64,000 nucleotides of DNA from the NCBI RefSeq assembly GCF_013033355.1, contig NZ_WQDY01000004.1, forward strand, positions 62,001 to 126,000, given 5' to 3'. The notes beneath the pieces were generated by a model. It did not search any database. It saw only the letters and a program-made list of their open reading frames with translations, and was not told the DNA's origin. How positions within the stretch are numbered: the first letter of the stretch is position 1; each line of letters opens with the position of its first letter. Made by a program: the position numbers and the translations under genes. Origin of the DNA: Ruegeria lacuscaerulensis (GTDB lineage Bacteria; Pseudomonadota; Alphaproteobacteria; Rhodobacterales; Rhodobacteraceae). Of the stretch, positions 26,845 through 35,101 are shown in pieces.

Positions 26845-28884
26845 TCACAGGATCTCATGGTCGTCCTCCGGCTGCGCCCCGTGGTCATTTTCCGTCAGAA
26901 CAAAACCCCGATCGCGAAGTGCGATCAATTCTCGGTCTGCAAGGTCCACGCGGGCCTCGCGGAATGTCTTGCGTTTTCCGTTATCAGTTTCCGCCGCAGA
27001 GAACTTCGGATCGGCGATACACGCCGCCCGCCACTCATCTTCAGAAACACTACTCTGCCACCGGAGCAAGTCTGTCAGGATTTCGAGTGCGACACGTTTA
27101 CTTCGGGCCAATGGCTTGCCTGTCTTTTGCAGTTCGGTGGCGTGCTCCTCCACGCAGATCGCGGTCAAGACCGGCTCGCCGTCATCGTCATTTCCCATCT
27201 GGACCGTGTCAACGCGAAAGGCCAGTTGCTGATCAGTGCTGCCGTTCCGGTTCTTGGTCGGTCGGACGCAGACCACCTTGCCGTTGCGCTTCAGGTGCAG
27301 TGACAGGTCCAACGCGCCGTTCAGGATGGAGTGACCTCGCGGCAGCCCGTCGCCGGCCTTGGTGTCGTGGTGGACAAGCACGACGGCGGCACCCCATCGG
27401 GTCAAGCTACGGGCTACAGCAACGACTCGGCCCATCGCCTTCGCCTCGTTCTCTTCTAAGCCTGGGAAGGCAATAGCGAGCGTGTCGATCACAATTAGCA
27501 CCGGGCGCCGGTCCTCAACAGCGATCAGCAATGCCTTCAGGTCTTCGCTGTTTTCGCTCAATAGATCGGAGACGCCTTCCACCAACCTGAAGGCATCGGC
27601 ATCACCGTATTGACCTCGGAGTGCCTGAACTCGCGCGCGCATGCCATGGCTATCCTCTGCGGCAACGTAGAAGACGCCGCCCTGTCGGTTCCGGCAGCCG
27701 AAGACTTCCGCGCCTTGCGCTATTGCATAGCCCAGATAAGGGGCCAGAAGAGATTTACCCGCACCCGGTGCGCCAATGACAGCGGCAACGTCGCCCTCGC
27801 CCAGCAGACCCTTGATAAGATAGTTCCGGGTAGGCAGGGTTTCGCAATCAGTCGGGCTCAGAAATTTCAATCGCGAGGGCGGAAGCCCCAATAGTTCGCG
27901 GGCTTCTGCATCCAGCGACCCGTGCCCAGCGGACCGCAAATCAGTCGTCTCGCCAATCTCAACATCCGCGTCAGTCAAGAGCGCAAGCGGGTCGTCCCAA
28001 CCATGCTCACGCGCTTTCATGAAAAGTGTTTTTTTTGTGATAGAATTACCTTCGAATTTGCCGAATGACCGCCACTTACTCTGGACTTCTTTGATGGAAA
28101 AACCATCGTAGCCCGCAGACCATGCCAGAGCGAGAGCAAGCCCCTCTTCCGCGCCGCCGGTTGCGTGATGAACGGCCATTAGGGTTTCAATCCAGTCGCC
28201 ATAGTAGAGGTCATTGGGCACGACATTCAGTGCATCACGGATCGTGTCTAGATCGCACTCGCCGAGTGCAGATTGTTCCTTCTCGCATTTCTGTTTCGTG
28301 AGTGCATGAAAAATTAGCTGAGGGACAGCGGTCAAACAACCAAGTTGAAGATAGTTCAAATCACCCCGTTTTATTCGGTATTCCCCGAAGACCGTCCGGG
28401 CACCGGGGGCAAACACGAAGCCGCCTTTTCCGCGTGTGTCGATGCCCGGGGCGATATTGTCTTGTGAAATGCTGAGACCAATCGAGTTCTCAAAATAAAG
28501 GTGCTCGCCCCCAGACGGTGTTTCTACAGTGAAAAGCGCATCTTCCGGGTCGAGACCCATAGCCTTGTATGCAGCGGAACCGTCCTTCCCGTCGCGATCA
28601 TCCAAATCAATCACAAGAAAATCGCCAGTTGGCATCCCCGGAACCGCACTAGGGTTTTCATCCCACCAACTGTTAATCTGGACGGGATCAGTCGAGGCGT
28701 CTTTCACCCAAGATTTGACAAGAACCTTGGCTTTCTTCTTGCCGGGCTTTTTCGGGTCGTGGGTCACGTGAACGGGGAATACCCGCAGGTCATGAGCTGC
28801 AGCATCTAGGGCCGCTTGTCTGTTCTGGTCATAAACTTGTTGCGCTTGTGCTTTGGTGGTGGTTTTGCTATTTTTATTCAGCAT
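26845..28884 (-). CDS. Primase-polymerase / RepA-like helicase fusion of the element
   Basis: 679 residues. The N-terminal bifunctional primase-polymerase domain (about 25-190) has the acidic metal pair in FLVIDLDDRDG, the His in PSGGEHLYFEN and GIDTRGKGGFVFAPG. A PriCT-2-like segment follows (about 215-290). The C-terminal RecA-fold ATPase has Walker A GAPGAGKS and Walker B VLIVIDTLAIAF, with VVLVHHDTKAGDGLPRGHSIL as in RepA/RSF1010-type helicases. It should let the element replicate autonomously after excision. AAGGAAGCAAG precedes the ATG. Other readings, such as a plasmid replication relic, are less likely given the integrase. Confidence 0.92.
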   Translation of the reverse strand: MLNKNSKTTTKAQAQQVYDQNRQAALDAAAHDLRVFPVHVTHDPKKPGKKKAKVLVKSWVKDASTDPVQINSWWDENPSAVPGMPTGDFLVIDLDDRDGKDGSAAYKAMGLDPEDALFTVETPSGGEHLYFENSIGLSISQDNIAPGIDTRGKGGFVFAPGARTVFGEYRIKRGDLNYLQLGCLTAVPQLIFHALTKQKCEKEQSALGECDLDTIRDALNVVPNDLYYGDWIETLMAVHHATGGAEEGLALALAWSAGYDGFSIKEVQSKWRSFGKFEGNSITKKTLFMKAREHGWDDPLALLTDADVEIGETTDLRSAGHGSLDAEARELLGLPPSRLKFLSPTDCETLPTRNYLIKGLLGEGDVAAVIGAPGAGKSLLAPYLGYAIAQGAEVFGCRNRQGGVFYVAAEDSHGMRARVQALRGQYGDADAFRLVEGVSDLLSENSEDLKALLIAVEDRRPVLIVIDTLAIAFPGLEENEAKAMGRVVAVARSLTRWGAAVVLVHHDTKAGDGLPRGHSILNGALDLSLHLKRNGKVVCVRPTKNRNGSTDQQLAFRVDTVQMGNDDDGEPVLTAICVEEHATELQKTGKPLARSKRVALEILTDLLRWQSSVSEDEWRAACIADPKFSAAETDNGKRKTFREARVDLADRELIALRDRGFVLTENDHGAQPEDDHEIL

Positions 28885-28930
28885 CTTGCTTCCTTTTGGC
28901 AGAGGATTGCGGGATCGTTTTTTTTGGATG

Positions 28931-28962
28931 CCTCCGCCGTTTTTCTCGGCGGGGGTTTTTTG
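28931..28962 (+). terminator. Terminator-like hairpin in the primase leader, plus-strand orientation
   Basis: CCGCCG (28934-28939) pairs with CGGCGG (28947-28952), extendable to about 8 bp, and is followed by GGG and seven T residues on the plus strand. It sits 47-78 bp upstream of the primase start. No plus-strand gene precedes it in this gap. Confidence 0.55.
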
Positions 28963-29013
28963 TAATCGTCAAGCGTGATTCATGCTTCAGTTCCTCTCTT
29001 GAGGCCCTGTAAA

Positions 29014-29028
29014 GTTTGACAGTTCACG
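29014..29028. repeat. Candidate right arm-type site of the integrase
   Basis: GTTTGACAGTTCACG, identical at 14 of 15 positions to 17129-17143 near the left end and in the same orientation. It lies 80 bp inside the right att core. Confidence 0.55.
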
Positions 29029-29074
29029 TGAAAGTCCTTGAAAAACAATAAGACGCTTTCGCCGGGGTTTACAC

Positions 29075-29098
29075 TTCAAGCCATTGATTTAGCTTGAA
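29075..29098. repeat. Inverted repeat beside attR
   Basis: TTCAAGC (29075-29081) and GCTTGAA (29092-29098) around 10 bp, ending 10 bp before the attR core. It could bind the excisionase-like proteins or the integrase; not seen at attL. Confidence 0.4.
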
Positions 29099-29108
29099 AC
29101 TACCAGTT

Positions 29109-29124
29109 CAGGGTCGCCCACCAT
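29109..29124 (+). repeat. attR core, 16-bp direct repeat
   Basis: CAGGGTCGCCCACCAT, an exact copy of 17051-17066. It is the displaced original 3' end of tRNA-Tyr. Confidence 0.9.
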
Positions 29125-29228
29125 CTTCCTCAGATGGTAAAAAAGCGCAACAGGTTGCATAATGTGCAGCGCGCATCAACTTCGTTCGCGAAATTGTATC
29201 TCTGGGTGACGTTGCGAGTTTTCATATT

Positions 29229-29262
29229 AAAAAACGCCCTCGGCATACCAAAGGCGTTTTTT
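29229..29262. terminator. Bidirectional terminator at the right flank of the element
   Basis: AAAAAACGCC (29229-29238) pairs with GGCGTTTTTT (29253-29262). Both strands end in T-runs. On the minus strand it follows the DUF2478 stop by 20 bp. On the plus strand it probably was the original terminator of tRNA-Tyr before the element separated them. Confidence 0.8.
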
Positions 29263-29282
29263 TTGCGATGAAAGAAACCGCG

Positions 29283-29804
29283 TTACGCAGCGGCTGCTCG
29301 TTGCGCTGTGATACGGTCAAACCATTCCAGAATGGCATCTCGTTTCGGCGTGATTTCTTCTGCTCCGCCGTCCGTGAACTCTTGGAACTTTTCCATGTTC
29401 AGACCGTTCACGCCAACCAAAACAGGGATGTCCTGCGCCAATGCCTCGGCAATCAAAGGACGAAACCCGCGCCCGTCAGCCTCATGTTTGCCGAACTTGT
29501 TGACGATCAACAATTGCGGCTTGTCGGCAAGCGACGCGGTCACATACCCCACAGCCTGTTCCAGCGCGGCTGGGTCCAAACGGCATCCTCGGGATTGCGT
29601 GCCCAGTGACTGCGAGATGCGGATGGTGTCACCTTCGGGCAGAACGCGCACGTCCATATCGCATTTGGTGCTGTCAACGCATTCAGTGTTGGTTTGCACA
29701 ACGCCTGCAAGCCGAGCGCCAGATTTCAACAGTTGTTCAGCAGCTGCGGCCAGCAAAAGATCGGTCGCGCCACGGTCGGTGGTGGTTACATAGCCCAGGT
29801 ACAT
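29283..29804 (-). CDS. DUF2478 protein (molybdenum-linked NTPase-like)
   Basis: 173 residues. It has the DUF2478 pattern: GYVTTTDRGATDLLLAAAAEQL, GARLAGVVQTNTE, ISQSLGTQSRGCRLDPAALEQAV, LLIVNKFGKHEADGRGFRPLIAEAL and VPVLVGVNGLN. Family members are often encoded near molybdate transport or nitrogen-oxide genes and look like divergent P-loop proteins; the activity is not known. It lies just outside the element and is followed by the bidirectional hairpin. Confidence 0.85.
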   Translation of the reverse strand: MYLGYVTTTDRGATDLLLAAAAEQLLKSGARLAGVVQTNTECVDSTKCDMDVRVLPEGDTIRISQSLGTQSRGCRLDPAALEQAVGYVTASLADKPQLLIVNKFGKHEADGRGFRPLIAEALAQDIPVLVGVNGLNMEKFQEFTDGGAEEITPKRDAILEWFDRITAQRAAAA

Positions 29805-29875
29805 TCAGAGACCCTCGTCGTAAAACTGTGACATTCCAGATAGCACGCAAGATACGCTCCGGCCACTCCTTTACC

Positions 29876-30541
29876 CTAAGGTAAAGGAGAAAGCCCGATC
29901 ACAGCTGCGTGCAGGTGAAGCAGAACCGCATATGCGGCAAGTGAAACCAGCCAGACCCAAAGGGGTGGCCAGGGATGCGAGGCGCGCGGGGAAAAGCGCG
30001 CGGTGTTACGGGACAGGCGAATCCATTCGATGCCCATCTCGCGGGATTTGCGCTGGTCAATCAAGGCCATTCCCATAACCGCGAACCCGGCAAACAGGCC
30101 AAACAAGATCACGTGCGCAAGGCTGCCGTTGGCCAGCAGATGCGCCAATGCCCAAAGCATCAGCGCCGCCAGCACCGGATGTCGAGTGGCGCGCAGAACG
30201 CCCGGCTTTTCCGGATCGAACGGGCGTCGACCCAATCCACCGAATGAGAACGGATTCTGTATCGCCACACCGGCGGCGGCCAGCCACAAGGCGATGGGCA
30301 TGACCAACAATGGCACCCAGCGGAAAACAGGCCAAGGTGGGATGACCTCGACATAGGGCGCACGACTGGCCGCGACAATCAGACAGCCCAGAACCAGCAA
30401 TGACAAAGCCGAAAAAGCTGCGAAATATCCCTTGCGCCCTAACGCTGTGATCAACTGCCCACGCAAGGCGGAACGCGCCGGAATAGCGTGCGTCAGCATG
30501 AATGTGATCAGCGCTGCAAGGAATAGGACCCAACCAGTCAT
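29876..30541 (-). CDS. NnrU family membrane protein
   Basis: 221 residues with about six transmembrane helices (WVLFLAALITFMLTHAIP; FAAFSALSLLVLGCLIVAA; VPLLVMPIALWLAAAGVAI; AHVILFGLFAGFAVMGMAL; the last near the C-terminus). The motif PGVLRATRHPVLAALMLWALAHLLANG is the NnrU/isoprenylcysteine-methyltransferase-like signature. NnrU was named from nitric-oxide-related gene clusters in denitrifiers; its precise role is unclear. Same strand as the DUF2478 gene, 71 bp upstream. Confidence 0.88.
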   Translation of the reverse strand: MTGWVLFLAALITFMLTHAIPARSALRGQLITALGRKGYFAAFSALSLLVLGCLIVAASRAPYVEVIPPWPVFRWVPLLVMPIALWLAAAGVAIQNPFSFGGLGRRPFDPEKPGVLRATRHPVLAALMLWALAHLLANGSLAHVILFGLFAGFAVMGMALIDQRKSREMGIEWIRLSRNTARFSPRASHPWPPLWVWLVSLAAYAVLLHLHAAVIGLSPLP

Positions 30542-30612
30542 CAGAGTCTCCGAACGTGTTGCGCCCGGTTTAGCCCTGTAGGTTGAGACCGTCTTTGTTC
30601 GAAATCAAATCA

Positions 30613-30638
30613 GGCGGGGCGGTCGCGCCGCCCCTGCC
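30613..30638 (-). terminator. Hairpin ending the ABC transporter operon
   Basis: A GGGGCGG/CCGCCCC stem (30616-30622 with 30628-30634), extendable by GGC/GCC past one bulge, lies 6 bp after the permease stop. On the minus strand it is followed by TGATTTGATTT, a modest T-rich tail. Confidence 0.55.
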
Positions 30639-30643
30639 CAAAG

Positions 30644-32704
30644 TTACAGGCCCAGTGCCTTGCGGCGTTCCTCGGCAAAGCCCTGCACCATACGGTCGGC
30701 GATCAGCGCCAGAATGGCCATCGCCGCCCCAGCCGAGATGCCAAGCCCCACATCCGCCTGCCCCAGCGCCAGATAGATCGACTGGCCCAGACCGGTGGTG
30801 CCGATCAGCGCCGCGATCACCAGCATCGCAAAGGCATAGAGGATCGTCTGGTTCAGCCCCAGCAGGATAGTCGGCGCGGCATAGGGCGCGCGCACGTCTC
30901 GCATGATCTGCCACTCGGTCGCGCCGCTGGAGATTGCAGCCTCCATCATTTCCTCGGGTGTGTTTACAAGACCATGGCGGGTGTACCGGATCATCGGCAC
31001 GATCGCATAGGCGCAGATCGCCAGGAAGGCCGAGAACTCGCCAATCTGGAACACCATCAGAACCGGGATCAGGAACACGAATAGAGGGATCGTTTGCAGC
31101 ATGTCACAGATCGGGCGGACGATTTTCCATACTGGCGTCCAAACCGCGCTGGCCAGACCGATCAGCCCGCCGACCACAGCACAGGAAAACACCGCCGCAC
31201 CGCTGAGGTAAAGCGACAGCAAGGCGCGCTCCCACAGGCCCGAGACGAGGATGGTGCACAGCAGCCCCACGGACAGCGCCGCCAGTCGCCAACCACCCGC
31301 GACATAGCTGAGGGCAGCAGCCCCCGTCAGGACAAAGGGCCATGGAAGATTCGCAATGCCAGTTTCCAACATGCCGATCAGGATCAGCACAACCAACCCT
31401 CCGGTCAGATGCCCGCGCCATGCCATCAGCGCCGCGATCACAGCGGCCACGGCAAAGAGACCGAAGCTCATCCCGGGCGTCCACTGAAAGCCCCACGTGA
31501 ACGGCAGCACCGCTTGGTCGAGACCAATCCGCAGTGGCAGCAGCACGTAGAACAGCGAGTTGTTCTTGAGCGCATCTAACCACGGACCGTTGGCCTGAGT
31601 GAAGGCGGTCAAGCCGCTGTCAATCGCCTCGGCCATCGGATCCAGAAGGGTCAGCTCGGACGGGTTCGGCAGCCACAGCCAGAAGGCCGCAGTGAACAGC
31701 ACGGTAAAGCCCAGAACCGCCCAGACGACTCGCTGGTCATAGCGTTTGCGTTCGGTGGCGAGCGTGCCGCTCATACGGTCGATGACGACGGCAAACACCA
31801 CGATCACAAGACCGGCCATCAGGGATTCGCCGAACTGCGCCTTGCGCATGGTCAGCAGAACCTCCCAGCCGATATCGTTGAAGCCACCGATCACGGCCGC
31901 GATGATCACCATCGACAAGGCCGCCATCAGGCATTGGTTCACACCGACCATGATCTGCGTTGCCGCTGCCGGGATTTCCACCTGAAACAGCTGCTGGGAC
32001 CGTGTGCCACCGGACATGATGGCGGCCTCTTTGATCTCGGGCTCGACCCGTTCCAAGCCCAGCATCACGTTGCGCGCCATGGGCGGTGCCGCGTAGATGG
32101 CCGACGCGATCAAACCCACCACCGGGCCAAAACCAAAGAGCAGCAGCAAAGGCGTCAGATAAGCGAAGGTCGGCACGGTCTGCATGACGTCCAGCACGGC
32201 CTGAACAAAATTTTTCACGCGGGGGATCTCATTGGCCAGAATGCCGATCCCTCCACCCACAACCAGCGCCACTGGGACCGAAACGGCCACCAGCGCCAGA
32301 GTGTTCATGCTTTCAGCCCAATAGCCCGAGGCCAGCACGAAGCTGAGGCCGAAGAACCCCAGCGCCGCCATGGGCAGCCCGCCCAGATACCAGCCCAGCG
32401 CGGTGACAAGCCCAATCAGGATCGGCCATGGCGTATTTGCCAGAACGAAATTCGCCGCATCCATCGGATAGGTCATCAGGTCGGAAAACAACCGCATCGC
32501 CGGTTTGATGCCGTTCAGGAACCAGTCGAGGAAGGCTCCGACCCACTGCGTCGCCGGCAACTCCCATGCGGCGGGCCATTTAACCAGCCACGGGGCAATA
32601 CCCTCAAGCGCCAGACACAGCGCGCCGACGACAACAGTAATCAGTGCCGCCTTGGCTCCGATCGTCAGGCGCGCCTGTGCAGGGATGTCCGTGATCGCCG
32701 TCAT
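30644..32704 (-). CDS. Glycine betaine-type ABC transporter, fused double permease
   Basis: 686 residues with about a dozen or more membrane helices. Two BPD_transp_1 permease domains are in one chain: one near 130-310 (KNFVQAVLDVMQTVPTFAYLTPLLLLFG, then EAAIMSGGTRSQQLFQVEIPAA) and one near 490-680 (KIVRPICDMLQTIPLFVFLIPVLMVF, then EAAISSGATEWQIMRDVRAPYAAPTI). Each has its own EAA-type coupling loop. It forms the membrane channel of a ProU/OpuA-type importer. Its start overlaps the ATPase stop by 4 bp (ATGA). Confidence 0.92.
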   Translation of the reverse strand: MTAITDIPAQARLTIGAKAALITVVVGALCLALEGIAPWLVKWPAAWELPATQWVGAFLDWFLNGIKPAMRLFSDLMTYPMDAANFVLANTPWPILIGLVTALGWYLGGLPMAALGFFGLSFVLASGYWAESMNTLALVAVSVPVALVVGGGIGILANEIPRVKNFVQAVLDVMQTVPTFAYLTPLLLLFGFGPVVGLIASAIYAAPPMARNVMLGLERVEPEIKEAAIMSGGTRSQQLFQVEIPAAATQIMVGVNQCLMAALSMVIIAAVIGGFNDIGWEVLLTMRKAQFGESLMAGLVIVVFAVVIDRMSGTLATERKRYDQRVVWAVLGFTVLFTAAFWLWLPNPSELTLLDPMAEAIDSGLTAFTQANGPWLDALKNNSLFYVLLPLRIGLDQAVLPFTWGFQWTPGMSFGLFAVAAVIAALMAWRGHLTGGLVVLILIGMLETGIANLPWPFVLTGAAALSYVAGGWRLAALSVGLLCTILVSGLWERALLSLYLSGAAVFSCAVVGGLIGLASAVWTPVWKIVRPICDMLQTIPLFVFLIPVLMVFQIGEFSAFLAICAYAIVPMIRYTRHGLVNTPEEMMEAAISSGATEWQIMRDVRAPYAAPTILLGLNQTILYAFAMLVIAALIGTTGLGQSIYLALGQADVGLGISAGAAMAILALIADRMVQGFAEERRKALGL

Positions 32705-33750
32705 GTCTCATCCACCTGCAGCGCCGCAGCCAGATCGGACGGGTGAACCGTGCCGACGATATTGCCCGCCTCATCCCGCACTGGCACCGGTTCGTACAGC
32801 TCCATGCAATGCGCCAGCGCGGCGTCCAATGTCATACTGGTTGTCAGACCGGGATCGTCCGGGCCACGCTCGGACTCGTCGCGCATGACCGAGGCAACCT
32901 TGGCGTGTTGGCCCTTGGCGACGTCTTTCGAGAATTCGCGTACATAGTCATCAACCGGGCGCAGCACGATATCGGTGGGCGTGCCGATCTGCACGATCTT
33001 GCCATCGCGCATGATGGCGATCCGGTCGGCCAGTTTCAGCGCCTCTTGGATATCGTGGGTAATGAAGACGATGGATTTCTTCAACGTCGCCTGTATGCGC
33101 AGGAATTCGTCCTGCAACTGACGACGGATCAGGGGATCGAGGGCCGAGAACGGCTCATCCAAAAACCAAATGTCGGGGTTCACGGCAAGACTGCGGGCGA
33201 TGCCCACACGTTGCCTCTGACCGCCCGATAGCTGCCGTGGGAAGCTGTCTTCGCGCCCCTCAAGGCCGACCAATGAGATCACCTCTTGCGCGCGGGCCAG
33301 ACGTTCCTTTTTACCAACGCCTTGAACACGCAGCGGATAGGCCACGTTTTCGGCGACGGTCATATGGGGGAAAAGACCGAAATGCTGGAACACCATGCCC
33401 AGCTTCTTACGGCGCAGGTCGGTCAGTACCTTCTTGGAGGCTCCGATGACGTTCTCGCCATCCACGCGGATTTCACCGCCCGTACCGGGCAGCAGTTGCG
33501 AGATGCAGCGGATCAGCGTCGATTTGCCCGAGCCCGACAGGCCCATGATAACGAAAAGCTCGCCCTCTTTTACCTCGAAATTGGCGTCCTGCACGGCAGG
33601 GATGAACCCGCGTTCGCGCAGATCGGAGGCGGCTTTGTCGGAGTCAATCCCTGACCGAGACAGCGCGTCGGTCAGGGCCTTGTCTGCACCGGGGCCAAAG
33701 ACCTGCCAGAGATTCTGGCAGGCAATGGCTGGCGTTTTAGCTTGCGTCAC
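32701..33750 (-). CDS. Glycine betaine-type ABC transporter ATP-binding subunit, GTG start
   Basis: 349 residues. Walker A is GLSGSGKST, the ABC signature LSGGQRQRVGIARSLA, Walker B IWFLDEPFSALDP and the switch His in FITHDIQEAL. The C-terminal 90 residues look like CBS-type regulatory sequence (VPVRDEAGNIVGTVHPSDLAAAL), as in ProV/OpuAA, where it senses ionic strength. The start codon is GTG at 33750, 10 bp after the substrate-binding gene stop. It energises import by the fused permease. Confidence 0.94.
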   Translation of the reverse strand: MTQAKTPAIACQNLWQVFGPGADKALTDALSRSGIDSDKAASDLRERGFIPAVQDANFEVKEGELFVIMGLSGSGKSTLIRCISQLLPGTGGEIRVDGENVIGASKKVLTDLRRKKLGMVFQHFGLFPHMTVAENVAYPLRVQGVGKKERLARAQEVISLVGLEGREDSFPRQLSGGQRQRVGIARSLAVNPDIWFLDEPFSALDPLIRRQLQDEFLRIQATLKKSIVFITHDIQEALKLADRIAIMRDGKIVQIGTPTDIVLRPVDDYVREFSKDVAKGQHAKVASVMRDESERGPDDPGLTTSMTLDAALAHCMELYEPVPVRDEAGNIVGTVHPSDLAAALQVDET

Positions 33751-33760
33751 TTAGGCTGGC

Positions 33761-34711
33761 TCACTGTGTTGCCGCGTCAACGACCGGACGCCACTTACCT
33801 TCGTTCTCAGCCATCCACGCAGCGACGACTTCCTCGACCTTGCCGCCATCGACGTCGATCGCGCCCATCATCGGCTGCTGATCTTCGACCGCCAGCTGAT
33901 AGTTGGTCAGGATTTCATAAGCTGCGGGCCATTTGTCTTCCATGCCGCTCCAGCTTGCCTTGAAGATACGCGAGGGCGAAAAATCGCAATCATTCACCGC
34001 GTTGGGATTGGGGCCCCATGCGGGATCGTTGAAACAGGCTTCTTCACCAACGGGCAGGTCAACAAATTGCACGTCATAGGCCGACATCGCCCAATGCGGT
34101 TGCCAGAAGGTAATCAGCAGCGGTGATTTACGCTCGGTCGAGGCGCGCAGCTCGGCGATCAAAGCGCCTTCCGAACCAGCGGGCACGGCTTTGAACGGCA
34201 GTTCCAGACCGGTCATACGGTCCGCGCCAGGAGTCCCCCAATCCGCCGGGTAATCGACCAAACGACCACCGGGCAGCGTTTCAGCAGTTGCGAAAACCTG
34301 CGCGCAGTCTTTCAGAGCTTCCCATGCGGGCAGACCCGGGCACAGTTCGGCCACGTGGGCAGGATAGGCGATGCCTTCCTTGGCGTTCAGGCCCAGATCA
34401 CCGATTTCAACAACCGTGCCTTCGTCGACCTTCTTGGCATATTCGTCGGAGACGTTCGACGACCAGATTTCAAGCGTCGCATCGATATCACCATCGGCCA
34501 GTGCCTGGAACTGGTTCATCATGCCAGCCGTGACATATTCCACGTTGTACCCTGCGGCTTTCAGCATCTCACCGGCCACATGGGTGGTCACATGCTGACC
34601 AGTCCACTCGTTGATCGCCAATTTGATTGGTTCATCCACGGCGCCCATATCGGCCGCAAAAGCCGAGCCCGCAACGGTCATCGTCAAAAGGCTTACACTG
34701 AGTTTTTTCAT
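33761..34711 (-). CDS. Quaternary-amine ABC transporter substrate-binding protein (OpuAC/ProX type)
   Basis: 316 residues from ATG 34711 (second ATG of the frame). The GGGAGA ribosome site is 6 nt before this one and abuts the first ATG at 34717. It has a signal peptide ending in AFA-AD. The OpuAC domain has many aromatic residues able to form a cation-pi box (NEWTGQHV, LEIWSSN, TFWQPHWAMSAYD). First gene of the three-gene importer operon. Glycine betaine or proline betaine is the likeliest ligand; choline or trimethylamine N-oxide cannot be excluded from sequence. Confidence 0.9.
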   Translation of the reverse strand: MKKLSVSLLTMTVAGSAFAADMGAVDEPIKLAINEWTGQHVTTHVAGEMLKAAGYNVEYVTAGMMNQFQALADGDIDATLEIWSSNVSDEYAKKVDEGTVVEIGDLGLNAKEGIAYPAHVAELCPGLPAWEALKDCAQVFATAETLPGGRLVDYPADWGTPGADRMTGLELPFKAVPAGSEGALIAELRASTERKSPLLITFWQPHWAMSAYDVQFVDLPVGEEACFNDPAWGPNPNAVNDCDFSPSRIFKASWSGMEDKWPAAYEILTNYQLAVEDQQPMMGAIDVDGGKVEEVVAAWMAENEGKWRPVVDAATQ

Positions 34712-35101
34712 CGACATTCTCCCTGTCTTTTTTGCTTCGCCCGCCCCGGCACAAGCACGCGCCTCGGGGACTGTCTCACGACATTACCATGCCGCAACAT
34801 GCACAATTAAAGCCGGAAAGGGAAAGCAAACAGTTGGGTCCAGCGCGGAAATCATACGCTCGACCGACCAAAATGTCCCCCGCCTGCCGGCATGCACCGA
34901 AAGCCCGCCCCCACGTGTTTTCACATTTCGCTGGGTGCGGACATTGATTGACCAGTCAATCACAAACCAGAATCACCTGATTTGTCGAGTGTTTCTTTCC
35001 AATTTTCCAACTTTTTTCCCGAAACGCTTAGGCCTTGCCCTGGATTCGGGGCCTTGAAACCCCGGGCCTGACAAGCAACGTTGATCAGAAAGGACCCCGC
35101 T
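34712..35101. other. Divergent promoter region between the importer operon and the glycosylase gene
   Basis: 390 bp with no open frame of note. It holds the BetI-like palindrome at 34944-34963. The region 34760-34940 shows nothing else I can name. Confidence 0.6.
34944..34963. promoter_or_regulatory. BetI-like operator palindrome
   Basis: GATTGAC-CA-GTCAATC (34946-34961), perfect 7-bp arms with a 2-bp centre, flanked by TT and AC. It closely matches, from memory, the operator of the TetR-family choline repressor BetI in alphaproteobacteria. It lies about 235 bp upstream of the betaine-type importer operon, so betaine/choline control of that operon is a direct prediction. Confidence 0.6.

Larger units (their letters stand above)
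17051..29124. mobile_element. Integrative element (satellite- or island-like, about 12 kb) in tRNA-Tyr
   Basis: It is bounded by a 16-bp direct repeat of the tRNA-Tyr 3' end (17051-17066 and 29109-29124). Next to the left end is a tyrosine integrase gene reading toward the att site. Within are two AlpA/Xis-like genes, an HTH gene and, at the right end, a primase-polymerase/helicase. Cargo is a DUF1254/DUF1214 protein with an AraC regulator, an HsdM without partners and a GIY-YIG protein. There are no head, tail, terminase or conjugation genes. This fits a replicating satellite-type or integrative island that needs a helper for transfer; that last point is inference. Confidence 0.88.
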
